Assembly: GCA_965248775.1 (NCBI GenBank)
Contig: OZ252150.1
Location: forward strand, 2,046,001-2,110,000
Length of the DNA: 64,000 nucleotides
Reading direction: 5' to 3'
Source: JBHHUI01 sp965248775
Lineage (GTDB): Bacteria > Chloroflexota > Anaerolineae > Anaerolineales > JBHHUI01
The position numbers were made by a program, and so were the translations under genes. This document shows positions 53,619 through 63,160 of the stretch, one piece after another. Numbering within the stretch: position 1 is the first letter of the stretch; each line of letters begins with the position of its first letter. The notes beneath the pieces are model-generated. The model saw only the letters and a list, made by a program, of their open reading frames with translations. It had not been told where the DNA came from and did not search any database.

Positions 53619-54980
53619 TTACAGCGAGCGATGAATGTAACGCCCCTGTCCGGGCGACCCGAGAAACTCACCATCTTGTACGAGCACTGTGCCTCGACTG
53701 ATTGTGACGGCTGGCCAGCCCGTAATTTCGAGTCCGTCGTAAGGCGTCCAATCCACATTTTCGTGCAGCGTCTCTGTCGAGAGAGAAACTCTTTTTTCGG
53801 GGTCGAACACAACCAGGTCAGCATCGAAGCCTGCAGCGATTTTCCCTTTCTGTGTGAGACCAACGATCTCAGCAGGTGTCGTGCAACAAACGGCCACCCA
53901 CTGATTTTGGTTCAGAAGGCCGGAGCGCACACCCCGAGAGTAAATGGCTGCGAATCTCATTTCGACCGAGGGCACGCCCCCCGGGATTTTCCGAAAGTCT
54001 TGCAGGCCGGTCTCTTTATCCGCGCGCGTAAACGGACAGTGATCTGTGGTCACTATTTGCAGTCGCTCAGAAGCAAGCGCTTTCCAGAGTTTGTCCTGAT
54101 CTGCCTGTGGTCGCAACGGCGGCGAACAGACGGGCAGCGCTCCCTCCACACCGGGAGCATCGTAGGCATCCTGCGTGAGGAATAAATACTGCGGGCAGGT
54201 CTCAGCGCTAACCGGCAGACCACGCCCCCGCGCGGCATCAATGCGCTCAACGGCTGCTGCACACGAAACATGAAAGATATGGAGCGGGCTACCGACCAGT
54301 GTGGCGATATCGATCACCCGACTGGCTGCTTCTGCTTCCATTAACGCAGGTCGGCTGCGTGGATGCCAACGCGGCTCCGTGCGTCCGGCAGCGAAGTTTC
54401 GTGCGCCTAATGCAGTGATCACATCCCAGTTCTCAGCATGCACCACCGGTACTCCGCCGACATCTCGCACGGCCTCCAGCACCTGCAACATTTGCGCGTC
54501 ATCAAGGCGCAAAGCATAGGCCATGTACATTTTGAAGCTGGTCGCCCCGGCTGCAAACGCATCCGGCACTTGATCCAGAATTCCAATCTCTTCCGGCCCG
54601 AGCGTCATATGCAACGCGTAGTCAATCGCAACGCATGGATCGGCCAGCGCGCGCCGAGCGGAGATTGCGGCCATCATTGTTTCGACCGGTTGGCGCTCGA
54701 CAAAATCTACGATCGTCGTTGTGCCCCCAAATGCTGCCGCGCGCGTGCCGCTAAAGAAATCATCGGCGGAGGTGAAATCGCCCATGGGCATCTGCATGTG
54801 AACATGGATATCCACCGCACCGGGGGTGACGAGCATCCCACGTGCATCGATCTCGCGTTGGGCGGAGAGGTTCTCCCCGACGGCCGCGATCTTCTCGCCC
54901 TGGATGCCGACATCCGCCCGGAAGCTGGTTTCGGCGGTCACCACCGTACCGTTTTTAATTACGAGATCGTATTCAGGCAT
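53619..54980 (-). CDS. Dihydropyrimidinase/hydantoinase family amidohydrolase
   Basis: 453 residues from the ATG at 54980 (MPEYDLVIKNGTVVTA); a GTG at 55004 is possible and lies closer to the upstream stop. Metal-site motifs: GAVDIHVHMQMP, the carboxylated-lysine segment TSFKMYMAY, VVHAENWD, FHVSCAAAVERI and VTTDHCPFTR. The enzyme opens cyclic imides such as dihydrouracil or hydantoins. The gene order hydroxylase, hydantoinase, SDR fits breakdown of a cyclic ureide or pyrimidine-like compound. Confidence 0.93.
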   Translation of the reverse strand: MPEYDLVIKNGTVVTAETSFRADVGIQGEKIAAVGENLSAQREIDARGMLVTPGAVDIHVHMQMPMGDFTSADDFFSGTRAAAFGGTTTIVDFVERQPVETMMAAISARRALADPCVAIDYALHMTLGPEEIGILDQVPDAFAAGATSFKMYMAYALRLDDAQMLQVLEAVRDVGGVPVVHAENWDVITALGARNFAAGRTEPRWHPRSRPALMEAEAASRVIDIATLVGSPLHIFHVSCAAAVERIDAARGRGLPVSAETCPQYLFLTQDAYDAPGVEGALPVCSPPLRPQADQDKLWKALASERLQIVTTDHCPFTRADKETGLQDFRKIPGGVPSVEMRFAAIYSRGVRSGLLNQNQWVAVCCTTPAEIVGLTQKGKIAAGFDADLVVFDPEKRVSLSTETLHENVDWTPYDGLEITGWPAVTISRGTVLVQDGEFLGSPGQGRYIHRSL

Positions 54981-55010
54981 GAGTTGTGAGGAGGTGCGTG
55001 GCACCTATGA

Positions 55011-57989
55011 TTACGCGTGGACTTTCGCGGCTTGGAGCGCACTCCAGACTCTCTCGGGCGTGAATGGTATTTGGTGGATCATTACACCCGTCGCATGAAA
55101 CACCCCACTCGCAAGCGCCGGGGCTACACCGTCTTTGGGAATCTCGGCGATTGCCTTTGCGCCAAACGGACCGGTGGGTTCCATGGTTTGAACAAGGATC
55201 ACTTCGAGTTCCGGCATCTCGTCCGCACGATAAATCTTATAGGGGCCAAACTTTGGGTTGAGCATGCGGCCGTCGGCGTCGTACGCCATTTCTTCACAAT
55301 GCCCATAACCAAGCGCCTGCGTCACTCCGCCCTCCACCTGGCCACTCGCAGTAACGGGATTAATTGCCACGCCACAATCGACAGCCATAACGAGTTTGAT
55401 CACAGTCACCTGCCCGGTCTGTGTATCAATTTCGATCTCGGCAAACTGCGCTGCAAATGGTGGGGGCGAATCTGGCGAAACATAGCTGGCGGTGCCCATG
55501 ATCTGCCTTTGCTGATCCAGGTGGAGCGAATGCAATGCGAGTTCCTCCATGGAAATAGAGCGCCCATCCGGCGCCCGCGCGCGCCGGTCCTTCAAGACGA
55601 CGCTGCTCGCATCATCCAGGTCGAGCATCAGAGCAGCTCGATCCTTGATCTGCTCGGCCACCTGCTCGGCCGCCAATTTGACAGCGGTGCCGGATATATA
55701 AGTCGTGCTGGATGCGTACGCTCCGGTATCAAACGGCGTCATATCTGTATCACTGGAATAAACGATGATGTCTTCCAACGACACACCGAGTACCTCGGCA
55801 GCGATCTGACCAAGGACAGTATCCGAACCCGTGCCGAGATCGGTTGCGCCCACCAGGACATTGAAGGAGCCATCGTCGTTGATTTTGATGCTCGCCCCGC
55901 CCATATCCAGCCCCGGGATCGCGGTACCGTGCATACACACCGCAAAACCGAGCCCGCGTCGAAGCCAGGGTTTGCCGGGCACCAAATTCCATTCCGGATC
56001 GTAGCGTCGTTGCCATCCGATGACCTGGGCACCCTGCGCAACGCATTCTTGCAGACCGCTCGACTCGATCACCGGAATGGTGACAACCTCCTGGTCCCCC
56101 TCACCAAGATGCGGCGCAATGTCCATTGGGTCGCCCACCTTGACCCAATTTTTCTGCTTGAACTCCACTACGTCAATACCTAGGTGCGCGGCAATCTCTT
56201 CCATATGTACTTCGAGGGCAAAGTTTGCCTGCGGTCCCCCATAGCCACGATATGCACCGGGCACCGGAATATTGGTATACGCCACAGTGCATTCGAAGCG
56301 TTTGTTTGGGCAATTATAAGAACTCAGACCACGCAAGCCGGTGACGGTCTGCACCGTGAGGCCGTGCGTGCCATAGGGGCCGGTGTTGGCAACGACTGTC
56401 ATCGACTGCGAAACGAGTTTGCCATCGCCATCGACGCCGGTCTTATACGTAATGGATTGTGGATGGCGCGTACGGCTCGAAATAAACTCCTCGGCGCGCG
56501 TCAATTCCAGGCGTACCGGTCGGTGTGTGGCAACCACCAGATGCCCCACAATGTCTTCAATGAGCATCTCTTGCTTCACACCAAAGCCGCCGCCGATGCG
56601 AGGTTTGATCACCCGAATGCGGCGTACCGGCAAGCCGAGTAGCGGCGCCACCATGCGACGCACATGGAACGGCACCTGAGTGGATGTACGCAGCACGAGG
56701 CGCTCGTCTGAATCCCAGCAGCCGATGCAGATGTGCGGCTCGATCGGCGTCTGCTGTACCTGATGCACATAGTAGCTCTGCTCGAAGACCTGCGCGGACT
56801 CGGCGAAACCCTGCTCTACATCCCCGACATTGGCATTGATAAAATGGCTGATATTGTGCTCGGCATCGTGGGCGCCTTCCATATCGGGCTCATCGTGGAT
56901 AACCGGTGCGCCATCTTTGATGGCTTCGTTCTCGTCAAATACTGCCGACAGCAATTCATACGTTACTTGGATTTTCTTGAGCGCATCTTCTGCAATCTCC
57001 AACGACTCCGCCGCGACAGCCGCCACGCGATCACCCACATAGCGCACTTTGTTGTCAAAGCTGACTTGATCATATGGCTTGGGATTGGGATAAGATTGCC
57101 CACCGGAGGCGTAGCGTACCCGGGGTACATTCTTATAATGGATGACGGCATGCACGCCCGTCAACGCGCGCGCTTCAGAATCATCAATATCCAAAATGCG
57201 GGCATGCGCGTGCGGGCTGGTGAGTAGCTTGGCATAAAGCAGCCCGCGCATTTCTATATCGTCAACGAAGGCCGGGTTGCCCTTCGCCAGCTTGAGAGCA
57301 TCGACCTTCATTTCAGGCTTACCCACGACGCTCGTCTCAGGCACTTCGGACGAGACGATAAATTTTGTGCGCGGCAATGTACGGGTGGAGAAGCCCCCGT
57401 CCCCGTCTGGCGCATCCTCCGGCCAGCTGTCCCCCGCTCCACCACTCGGCCCGCGAAATAGATCGCCCAGGTCCTGATCCACAAGCGTAATCGGAGTCAG
57501 AACAATCGGCATGACCTCGTCCGGCTCTTCACCACGCAAGATAGCGGCCGCTTGCAAGACAGCCTGTACAGGTTTTACATAACTAGATTCGCGGTCGAGG
57601 ATTCCCGAGAAGGCGTCGCGCACATCAGCTTCGCTGGGAATGGGATTTTTCTCGAGCAATGCCTTCGCAGCCAGCACCATTGCGGGCGTGCTATAGCCGG
57701 ATTGGATTGCGCCCGTGCGTGCAAATGCTTCCTGGATCACATGAAGCTCAACACCATAAGAAAGGCCTTCCACAGTTTCGATGCTATGACCATCGGCCTG
57801 CGCCGCAAGCAGGATATCGCTGTTGACGAGTTTGCCATCCAACAAAATCGCGGCCGCACCGGTTTCGCCGCTATCGCTCCCGAAGCGCACACTAAACATG
57901 CCTTCCCGCCGTAGGACGCGCATCAATGTCTCATGCGGCAGACAGTCGAATGTTTTTTCTTCGTCGTTGAGGGTGACATGAATTTTCAT
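55011..57989 (-). CDS. Molybdenum hydroxylase (xanthine dehydrogenase family) with cysteine-free [2Fe-2S]-like N-terminal domain
   Basis: 992 residues. Residues 1-160 align with the two-cluster small subunit (CoxS/XdhC type), keeping the fold words FG...G...GA...LLDG, IETVEGL, GAIQ.GY.TP and LEKNPIP. All eight ligand cysteines are replaced: S38, T43, A46, D58, S97, S100, D132 and E134; the only Cys in that region, C16, is not a ligand. Residues about 235-345 are the a/b hammerhead and about 350-980 the molybdopterin domain (RIGGGFGVKQE, PGAYRGYGGPQ, ATDLGTGSDT). The active-site Glu lies in GPFGAKAIAEIP. It sits with a FAD-subunit gene (60431-61174) on the same strand. Electron path unclear. 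Confidence 0.9.
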   Translation of the reverse strand: MKIHVTLNDEEKTFDCLPHETLMRVLRREGMFSVRFGSDSGETGAAAILLDGKLVNSDILLAAQADGHSIETVEGLSYGVELHVIQEAFARTGAIQSGYSTPAMVLAAKALLEKNPIPSEADVRDAFSGILDRESSYVKPVQAVLQAAAILRGEEPDEVMPIVLTPITLVDQDLGDLFRGPSGGAGDSWPEDAPDGDGGFSTRTLPRTKFIVSSEVPETSVVGKPEMKVDALKLAKGNPAFVDDIEMRGLLYAKLLTSPHAHARILDIDDSEARALTGVHAVIHYKNVPRVRYASGGQSYPNPKPYDQVSFDNKVRYVGDRVAAVAAESLEIAEDALKKIQVTYELLSAVFDENEAIKDGAPVIHDEPDMEGAHDAEHNISHFINANVGDVEQGFAESAQVFEQSYYVHQVQQTPIEPHICIGCWDSDERLVLRTSTQVPFHVRRMVAPLLGLPVRRIRVIKPRIGGGFGVKQEMLIEDIVGHLVVATHRPVRLELTRAEEFISSRTRHPQSITYKTGVDGDGKLVSQSMTVVANTGPYGTHGLTVQTVTGLRGLSSYNCPNKRFECTVAYTNIPVPGAYRGYGGPQANFALEVHMEEIAAHLGIDVVEFKQKNWVKVGDPMDIAPHLGEGDQEVVTIPVIESSGLQECVAQGAQVIGWQRRYDPEWNLVPGKPWLRRGLGFAVCMHGTAIPGLDMGGASIKINDDGSFNVLVGATDLGTGSDTVLGQIAAEVLGVSLEDIIVYSSDTDMTPFDTGAYASSTTYISGTAVKLAAEQVAEQIKDRAALMLDLDDASSVVLKDRRARAPDGRSISMEELALHSLHLDQQRQIMGTASYVSPDSPPPFAAQFAEIEIDTQTGQVTVIKLVMAVDCGVAINPVTASGQVEGGVTQALGYGHCEEMAYDADGRMLNPKFGPYKIYRADEMPELEVILVQTMEPTGPFGAKAIAEIPKDGVAPALASGVFHATGVMIHQIPFTPERVWSALQAAKVHA

Positions 57990-58070
57990 CGGTACTATAC
58001 CTATTGAAAATGGTCGGGGATTTAATAAACAGAGCTTTGAAGAATTTCTTGAGGATTAGCCTGGTGTAAT

Positions 58071-58274
58071 TTACGAAATAGCCAAGCCTGTCGGAATATC
58101 TTGCAAGCTCATAAGCTGTTGGCGGTGTGCCGATGCAAATTGGTTGTTCTTTATTTTCGTCATCATAATTGCAAATGCACCAGTTGATTCTATATACGCG
58201 CACGCATCTCCATCCCTGCCGCTGTTCTTTAGTTTATAGCCTACGGATTGGTACTTGCCCTTGAACGCACACAC
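58071..58274 (-). CDS. Small hypothetical protein
   Basis: 67 residues from a GTG at 58274 (MCAFKGKYQSVGYKLKNSGR...), open upstream to about 58313. Mixed composition with a possible beta-strand pattern; no recognised family or ribosome site. It follows the 153-residue gene on the same strand. Marginal. Confidence 0.35.
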   Translation of the reverse strand: MCAFKGKYQSVGYKLKNSGRDGDACAYIESTGAFAIMMTKIKNNQFASAHRQQLMSLQDIPTGLAIS

Positions 58275-58305
58275 CGTCTTTTCGTTGGCTAAATAGAGTT
58301 GGTCA

Positions 58306-58767
58306 CTACAGACTCTCTAGGCGTTCCCATCCTGAATCAAAGGTTTCTCCAGTCTTCTTGGGTAGGGCGGCTACTTTCCGAGGTTTTCCAGATATTTTTA
58401 CAAGCCATTCAACAGCTTCAAGCGCCGTCTGAGGGTCTCGAACATCGGTCGCATCATCATACTTATTCGCGAAATTAACAGGTGAGCACCTAAAAACATG
58501 CCATTCGTTTAGATCTATTTGAAATCTGCAAATGTAAAGATGTTTTATTACTACGATGAATAATGATATTTCATCGCCGTCTGTCGATCCGTCCGATCTA
58601 CCTATTGTAGATTTCAACTTCCAGTTACATTTTAAGGGACGGTGGGGTGAGCCTCCTTCCATACGATGTGCGATATTTTCCAGAGTTGGATTGACTAACT
58701 TGTCAAAGTCTAACTCTTCTAGCTCCCCTACCTGTTCATGCGGGTCTGTTTGTGTTTGAGAAGACAT
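58306..58767 (-). CDS. Hypothetical protein (153 aa)
   Basis: A clear ribosome site (AGGAAGAGAT before the ATG) supports the start. The 153 residues are soluble: an acidic N-terminus (EELDFDKLVNPTLENIA), a central beta-rich part (EISLFIVVIKHLYICRFQID, NEWHVFRCSPVNF) and a helical, basic end. Not recognised. Lies between the molybdenum-hydroxylase gene and the ISNCY-type element on the same strand. Confidence 0.55.
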   Translation of the reverse strand: MSSQTQTDPHEQVGELEELDFDKLVNPTLENIAHRMEGGSPHRPLKCNWKLKSTIGRSDGSTDGDEISLFIVVIKHLYICRFQIDLNEWHVFRCSPVNFANKYDDATDVRDPQTALEAVEWLVKISGKPRKVAALPKKTGETFDSGWERLESL

Positions 58768-58817
58768 ATCTCTTCCTTGTTCAAATGCGCTGCACCCCGT
58801 CCAACAGCCGCTAGACT

Positions 58818-60379
58818 AGTTTTCGGTGCAAAACGCACCACCTAATCAGAAATCGGCAAGGGCGAACTTCTTGCTGGGAGTGAACCTTGACAATTGCATA
58901 GTTACGTGGCCTTGGCCGCCAGCTTGGTACCGATGGTATTGAGATTGGCCGCCAGGATGGCCAGCCCGACCCAACGGTGGAAGCCTGCTTCGCCACGATT
59001 GCGGCAACGGTCGAGTCGATAGCGGCGTTTCAAGACACTTATCCGACCTTCGACGCCGGCGTGGTAACGCCGGCCACGGCGGAACCAGAGTTGCTTTTCA
59101 TGGGCCCGACGTTGTTTGGATTTGTGCCCGGGCTTGGGCAAGATGACGCGCGCGACACCTAATGCGCGAGCATAAGCTTCGTTGCCGGGCGAGTAGAGTC
59201 CGCGATCGCCGCTGACCTGTTCCGGTGCGCAGCCAAACTGCTGCGTGTGCTGGTCGAGGGCAGGTTGCCACTGATTGACATCGTTCGGATTGCCAGCGAG
59301 GACGCGCCAGTTGCTTAGCAAGCCGCCGTCGACTTCATCGAGCCAGACCTTGCGCCCGAACTCGGTGGGCTTGCGGACCTTGTTCCTGCGGATGATGGCG
59401 GTATGCGGTTCAAAGAGACTTACGAGCTTCTCACTCGCCGGGACACTCTCGCCGGCGAAGACCCGCCGCTCACATTGACTGATGACCTGCTCGACACGCG
59501 GGGTGAAGGTCTCGAGGGTCGCGGTCAAGCGCTGCGCTGCGCGATCTTTCTGTGTCTGCAGCTGCTCCAGAACGATTTTCGCCTGCTGCACACTCTGGCG
59601 GGCGACCTGCAGCAGCTTGCGGTACGTGGTCGTCAGCTGCGCTTTAGCTGTCTCGGAGCGCCTGCGGGCCTGATTGGCCACCTGGCGAGCATACTTGCGG
59701 GCACTGCGGGAGCGGTTGCGGAACGTCTCTTGCGTCAGTTCGGTCGTGTCACCGAGCACCGTTTTCGCCCGTCTCAGCGTGCGCCCAAGCACACGCACAC
59801 CATCAGCCAGCAGGCCGTTGTCAGTGGGGTAGCGGATGTTGGTCTCGACAACCGTTCCATCTGTGCGCAGCTTGCGGCCACGGGTGATCTTTAGCCTGCT
59901 GGCCAGCTGCAACACGTGGGCGTTCAGGGAGATAAGTGTTTCAGGTTGGAGCAGGTTCGCCCAGCGCAGGAGCGTCTTCTCGTCCGGCACGCGCTCGAAG
60001 TACACGCGGCAGAAGTGGCGCAGTACCAGACTGTCCCTGACATGTTTCTCTGTTTCCGCGTAGCTCCTGCCGTACAAATGCTTTACGACTAACACCCTGA
60101 GCACGACTTCCACCGGCGTGGAGTTGCGGCCCGTCTGTAGTGTTTTCGGATAGCGTCGCGCAAAGTCACCGCGCACTCGCTGGTAGAGCTCGTCGTCATC
60201 CAGCAATACGTCGATATGCGCCAACACCGGGTCCAGCTCACTCGTCAATGCCAGAATGTCCAGGAAGAACTTGTCGATTTCGTGGCGGTCACGTAACATT
60301 GCAGCGGCCCTTTCTGTGGAAAATGCGGGTTTGATCATTCGCATCTTCTCACAGGAGGGCCACTTTCGCACCGGAAACT
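58818..60379. mobile_element. ISNCY-type insertion sequence
   Basis: 1562 bp, ends AGTTTTCGGTGC (58818) and its near inverse finishing at 60379 (GCACCGGAAACT), about 17 of 22 bases matching. Flanked by a 5-bp duplication AGACT (58813-58817, 60380-60384). It sits between the molybdenum hydroxylase and its FAD subunit, splitting what was probably one operon. Confidence 0.88.
58902..60338 (-). CDS. ISNCY-family transposase
   Basis: 478 residues from the ATG at 60338. Order: helical N-terminal region, VVKHLYGRSYAETEKHVRDS (HTH-like), RGRKLRTDGTVVETNIRYPTDNGLL (first Asp), a long charged helical insert (about 200-300), then GDRGLYSPGNEAYARALGV (second Asp) and HAGVEGRISVLKRRYRLDRCRNRG (Glu). This is the ISNCY pattern. 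No interruption, so it may be active. Confidence 0.88.
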   Translation of the reverse strand: MIKPAFSTERAAAMLRDRHEIDKFFLDILALTSELDPVLAHIDVLLDDDELYQRVRGDFARRYPKTLQTGRNSTPVEVVLRVLVVKHLYGRSYAETEKHVRDSLVLRHFCRVYFERVPDEKTLLRWANLLQPETLISLNAHVLQLASRLKITRGRKLRTDGTVVETNIRYPTDNGLLADGVRVLGRTLRRAKTVLGDTTELTQETFRNRSRSARKYARQVANQARRRSETAKAQLTTTYRKLLQVARQSVQQAKIVLEQLQTQKDRAAQRLTATLETFTPRVEQVISQCERRVFAGESVPASEKLVSLFEPHTAIIRRNKVRKPTEFGRKVWLDEVDGGLLSNWRVLAGNPNDVNQWQPALDQHTQQFGCAPEQVSGDRGLYSPGNEAYARALGVARVILPKPGHKSKQRRAHEKQLWFRRGRRYHAGVEGRISVLKRRYRLDRCRNRGEAGFHRWVGLAILAANLNTIGTKLAAKAT

Positions 60380-60430
60380 AGACTAGGGGGCTAGGCAATA
60401 CCAAGGTGTGTGCTACAGGATATTACGCAC

Positions 60431-61174
60431 TTAAGAATTAATAAAACCCAGAACACGTTCGGTCAGGACAGTTGCCATGGAGTGGCGATAATCGCTCGAC
60501 CCGCGAAAGTCGCCCGGTGGCTGCAGGTGCTGCACCTCGTCAGGCGCAACGATCAGCGGCACATTAGCGACACCTGAGAGCGCAAGCAATACTTCCCCGT
60601 TATCCAATTTGCGAACTGCTGCGCTCACAATTGCCCGATCGGCAGGCGTACGCGCGACGTGCGCCGCAAGTGTTTCACCGTTTGCCTTAATTGAAACTTG
60701 GGTCAACAACCCCTCCCGGAGCGCAGCCGCCGGCTCGGCTAAAAAGTCGGCTAGGGTGATGCTCCGCGTACTGCCGGTACCCTGAATAGATAGTACGCAC
60801 TCCATCACCATCAAAGCCGCGAGCAACTCGCTCTCCCAATTGGCCTCGACAATCGCCCCGCCAAGCGTGCCTGCATTGCGAAATGTATTCGGCCCTTCGC
60901 GCTTCGTAGCCCCGCGTAACAACTCCGGCACATGTTCATCATCGATGATGTCCTGCAATCGCGTCATTGCACCTATGCGCAGGCCGTCCGCGCTACCTCC
61001 AATCGCGTCCAACCCAACAGCCTGTAAATCCACAACTTCTTGAAAAGTCGCCGCGGCGCTTGCGACAAGAGTTGTGCCACCGGCAATGGGTACAGTGCGC
61101 ACCTCCGATCGGCCGAGCAAAGCGAGCGCCTCTTTCAATGAAGACGGTCTGTGATAGGCAGTGATCTTTTGCAC
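60431..61174 (-). CDS. Molybdenum hydroxylase FAD-binding subunit
   Basis: 247 residues of the CoxM/XdhB FAD subunit: the first FAD loop VPIAGGTTLVA (about 28-38), the second at NAGTLGGAIVEANW (about 104), and the C-terminal beta subdomain. It would pass electrons between FAD and the Mo centre. It is shorter than the usual about 280 residues at the C-terminus. The partner subunit at 57989 lies across the ISNCY element, and no separate [2Fe-2S] subunit gene is present here. Confidence 0.87.
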   Translation of the reverse strand: MQKITAYHRPSSLKEALALLGRSEVRTVPIAGGTTLVASAAATFQEVVDLQAVGLDAIGGSADGLRIGAMTRLQDIIDDEHVPELLRGATKREGPNTFRNAGTLGGAIVEANWESELLAALMVMECVLSIQGTGSTRSITLADFLAEPAAALREGLLTQVSIKANGETLAAHVARTPADRAIVSAAVRKLDNGEVLLALSGVANVPLIVAPDEVQHLQPPGDFRGSSDYRHSMATVLTERVLGFINS

Positions 61175-61268
61175 TATGGTTGGTCCTGACTACCCCTCAT
61201 GTAAGGACGTGCAAGGACGAGATTGACATTTCCATTATAGATCAGGTCTCTATGTTGCTAAAAGACGA

Positions 61269-62747
61269 CTAAAATTGTCGCGACCATTCTTTTGGCCAGC
61301 GTTCAACAACGACCTTCGTCTGGGTAAAGAACTCCACCGCATGTTTGCCCTGCCCGTGTAAAACACCGAAGAAACTGTCTTTCCAACCACTGAATGGGAA
61401 GAAAGCCATCGGGGCAGCAACCCCAATATTTATGCCGACGTTGCCGGCCTGCACTTCATAACGAAACTTGCGTGCGGCAGCACCGCTGTTGGTGAAGAGG
61501 CAAGCCATATTGCCGTAGTTACCGCTGTTTACCAGTTCAATCGCTTCATCAACGGTGTTTACATGCATCATCCCGAGTACGGGTCCGAAAATTTCCGTGC
61601 GCGCGATCTCCCCACCCGGCGGGATGTCCTGCAAAATGGTGGGCCGAATGAAATTGCCATTTTCGTATCCTTCAATGGAAGGGTTGCGGCCATCGACGAG
61701 CAGGGTGGCCCCTTCGTCTGCACCAGCTTGGATCAAACCCTGAATGCGTTCCTTGCTTTGCGGGGTAATAACCGGCCCCATCTGCACTCCATCATCCAAA
61801 CCATACCCCACCACACGGGATATTGCGTCATCGGCAATGGCTTCAGTAAACATGTTGCGCGCTTCTCCCACTGTAATGGTGAGCGAAGTCGCGAGGCAAC
61901 GTTGACCCGCGTTACCGAAGACACTGTCGGCAACGATTTTGGTTGTCATCTCGAGATCGGCGTCGGGCAGCACAATGGTTGGATTCTTCGCCCCGCCCTG
62001 GGCTTGAACTCGCTTGCCATTCGCCGAGGCACGGGCATACACATGCCGCGCTATGGCAGTTGAACCGACAAACGTTATCGCCTTGATACTCGGATGATCC
62101 AGAATAGCGTTGACAGTCTGCGGCCCGCCATGCACCATATTGACAACACCGGGTGGCAGACCGATTTCATCCAACAAGCGAAATACTTTTGTCATGGTCA
62201 ACGGCGTTCGTTCCGATGGCTTAATAATGTAGGTGTTGCCACAGGCGAGTGCATAAGGCATAAACCAGAACGAGATCATCCCGGGGAAATTAAAGGGTGC
62301 AATTGTGGCGCCGACTCCAACCGGCTGGCGCACCATGAACTCGTCGATGCCACGGGCAATATCTTCGATCACGTCACCCTGCATGAGTATGGGAATCCCG
62401 CAGGCCACCTCCACGTTCTCAATTGCTCGGACAAACTCCCCACGCGATTCGCCGATTGTCTTCCCATTCTCAAGTGAGATCGTACGGGCTAAATCTTCAA
62501 TATTCGCATCCAACAAGTTCTTGAGCTTGAATAAATATTGAACACGCTCGGTTGGGGGTGTTCGTCTCCAGTCCACAAAAGCCTGCGCGGCTGCTTCTGC
62601 GGCCTGATCGACCTCCACAACTGGCGAGAATGGGGTGCGAGCGATCACATCCTGCGTGGCCGGATTAACAACATCCAGGAATTCGGTTGCAGCGGATGCC
62701 CGCCATTCGCCATTGATATAGTTTTGAACAACATTATTTTCGCTCAC
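61269..62747 (-). CDS. mmsA: CoA-acylating methylmalonate-semialdehyde dehydrogenase
   Basis: 492 residues, the usual length for MmsA. Oxidises methylmalonate semialdehyde or malonate semialdehyde to propionyl- or acetyl-CoA, releasing CO2. The catalytic Cys is in FGNAGQRCLATS, coenzyme binding in VGSTAIARHVY, and the CoA-type signature PAT-x-D and NGEWRASAA are visible at the N-terminus. This step ends valine, thymine and inositol breakdown. It is 94 bases upstream of the FAD-subunit gene on the same strand, linking it to the hydantoinase/hydroxylase group. Confidence 0.94.
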   Translation of the reverse strand: MSENNVVQNYINGEWRASAATEFLDVVNPATQDVIARTPFSPVVEVDQAAEAAAQAFVDWRRTPPTERVQYLFKLKNLLDANIEDLARTISLENGKTIGESRGEFVRAIENVEVACGIPILMQGDVIEDIARGIDEFMVRQPVGVGATIAPFNFPGMISFWFMPYALACGNTYIIKPSERTPLTMTKVFRLLDEIGLPPGVVNMVHGGPQTVNAILDHPSIKAITFVGSTAIARHVYARASANGKRVQAQGGAKNPTIVLPDADLEMTTKIVADSVFGNAGQRCLATSLTITVGEARNMFTEAIADDAISRVVGYGLDDGVQMGPVITPQSKERIQGLIQAGADEGATLLVDGRNPSIEGYENGNFIRPTILQDIPPGGEIARTEIFGPVLGMMHVNTVDEAIELVNSGNYGNMACLFTNSGAAARKFRYEVQAGNVGINIGVAAPMAFFPFSGWKDSFFGVLHGQGKHAVEFFTQTKVVVERWPKEWSRQF

Positions 62748-63160
62748 ATTCGATCTCCATTATGCTTCAAAGATTGGTTTTAAACGGTGGCGGTTAGTTT
62801 CGTCGGCAGCATCCCTATCGATTCGAGCTTCCCGAAACTTACCAAATCTGGCTATTTATAGGAAACTAAATAATCATATCTCAAATCACTCAAATATCGA
62901 GCAACTGAAATATCCAACCCAGGAGATTGCCAAGAGCCGCTCTACATCAGCTCGATTCCTTTACCGAATATTTTGTGGGCACAGACGTTGTCGTCCATGC
63001 TCGGATGGCACATTATCTAATTTCATCAACTTTGACAACGTTGCCTCATCCCTTCTCACATCTGGATGTACGTTTACAGGACTGGGATGAAGGTATGCGA
63101 GTTCCCTCGAGTGAATGTACGTGTCCCACCTGCGTTGGTCAGTGGCGGTTGGAGAGGAGA
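62748..63160. other. Intergenic region
   Basis: 413 bases, AT-rich at 62820-62910. No gene, hairpin terminator or repeat recognised; the promoter of mmsA should lie at its left edge. Confidence 0.5.
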
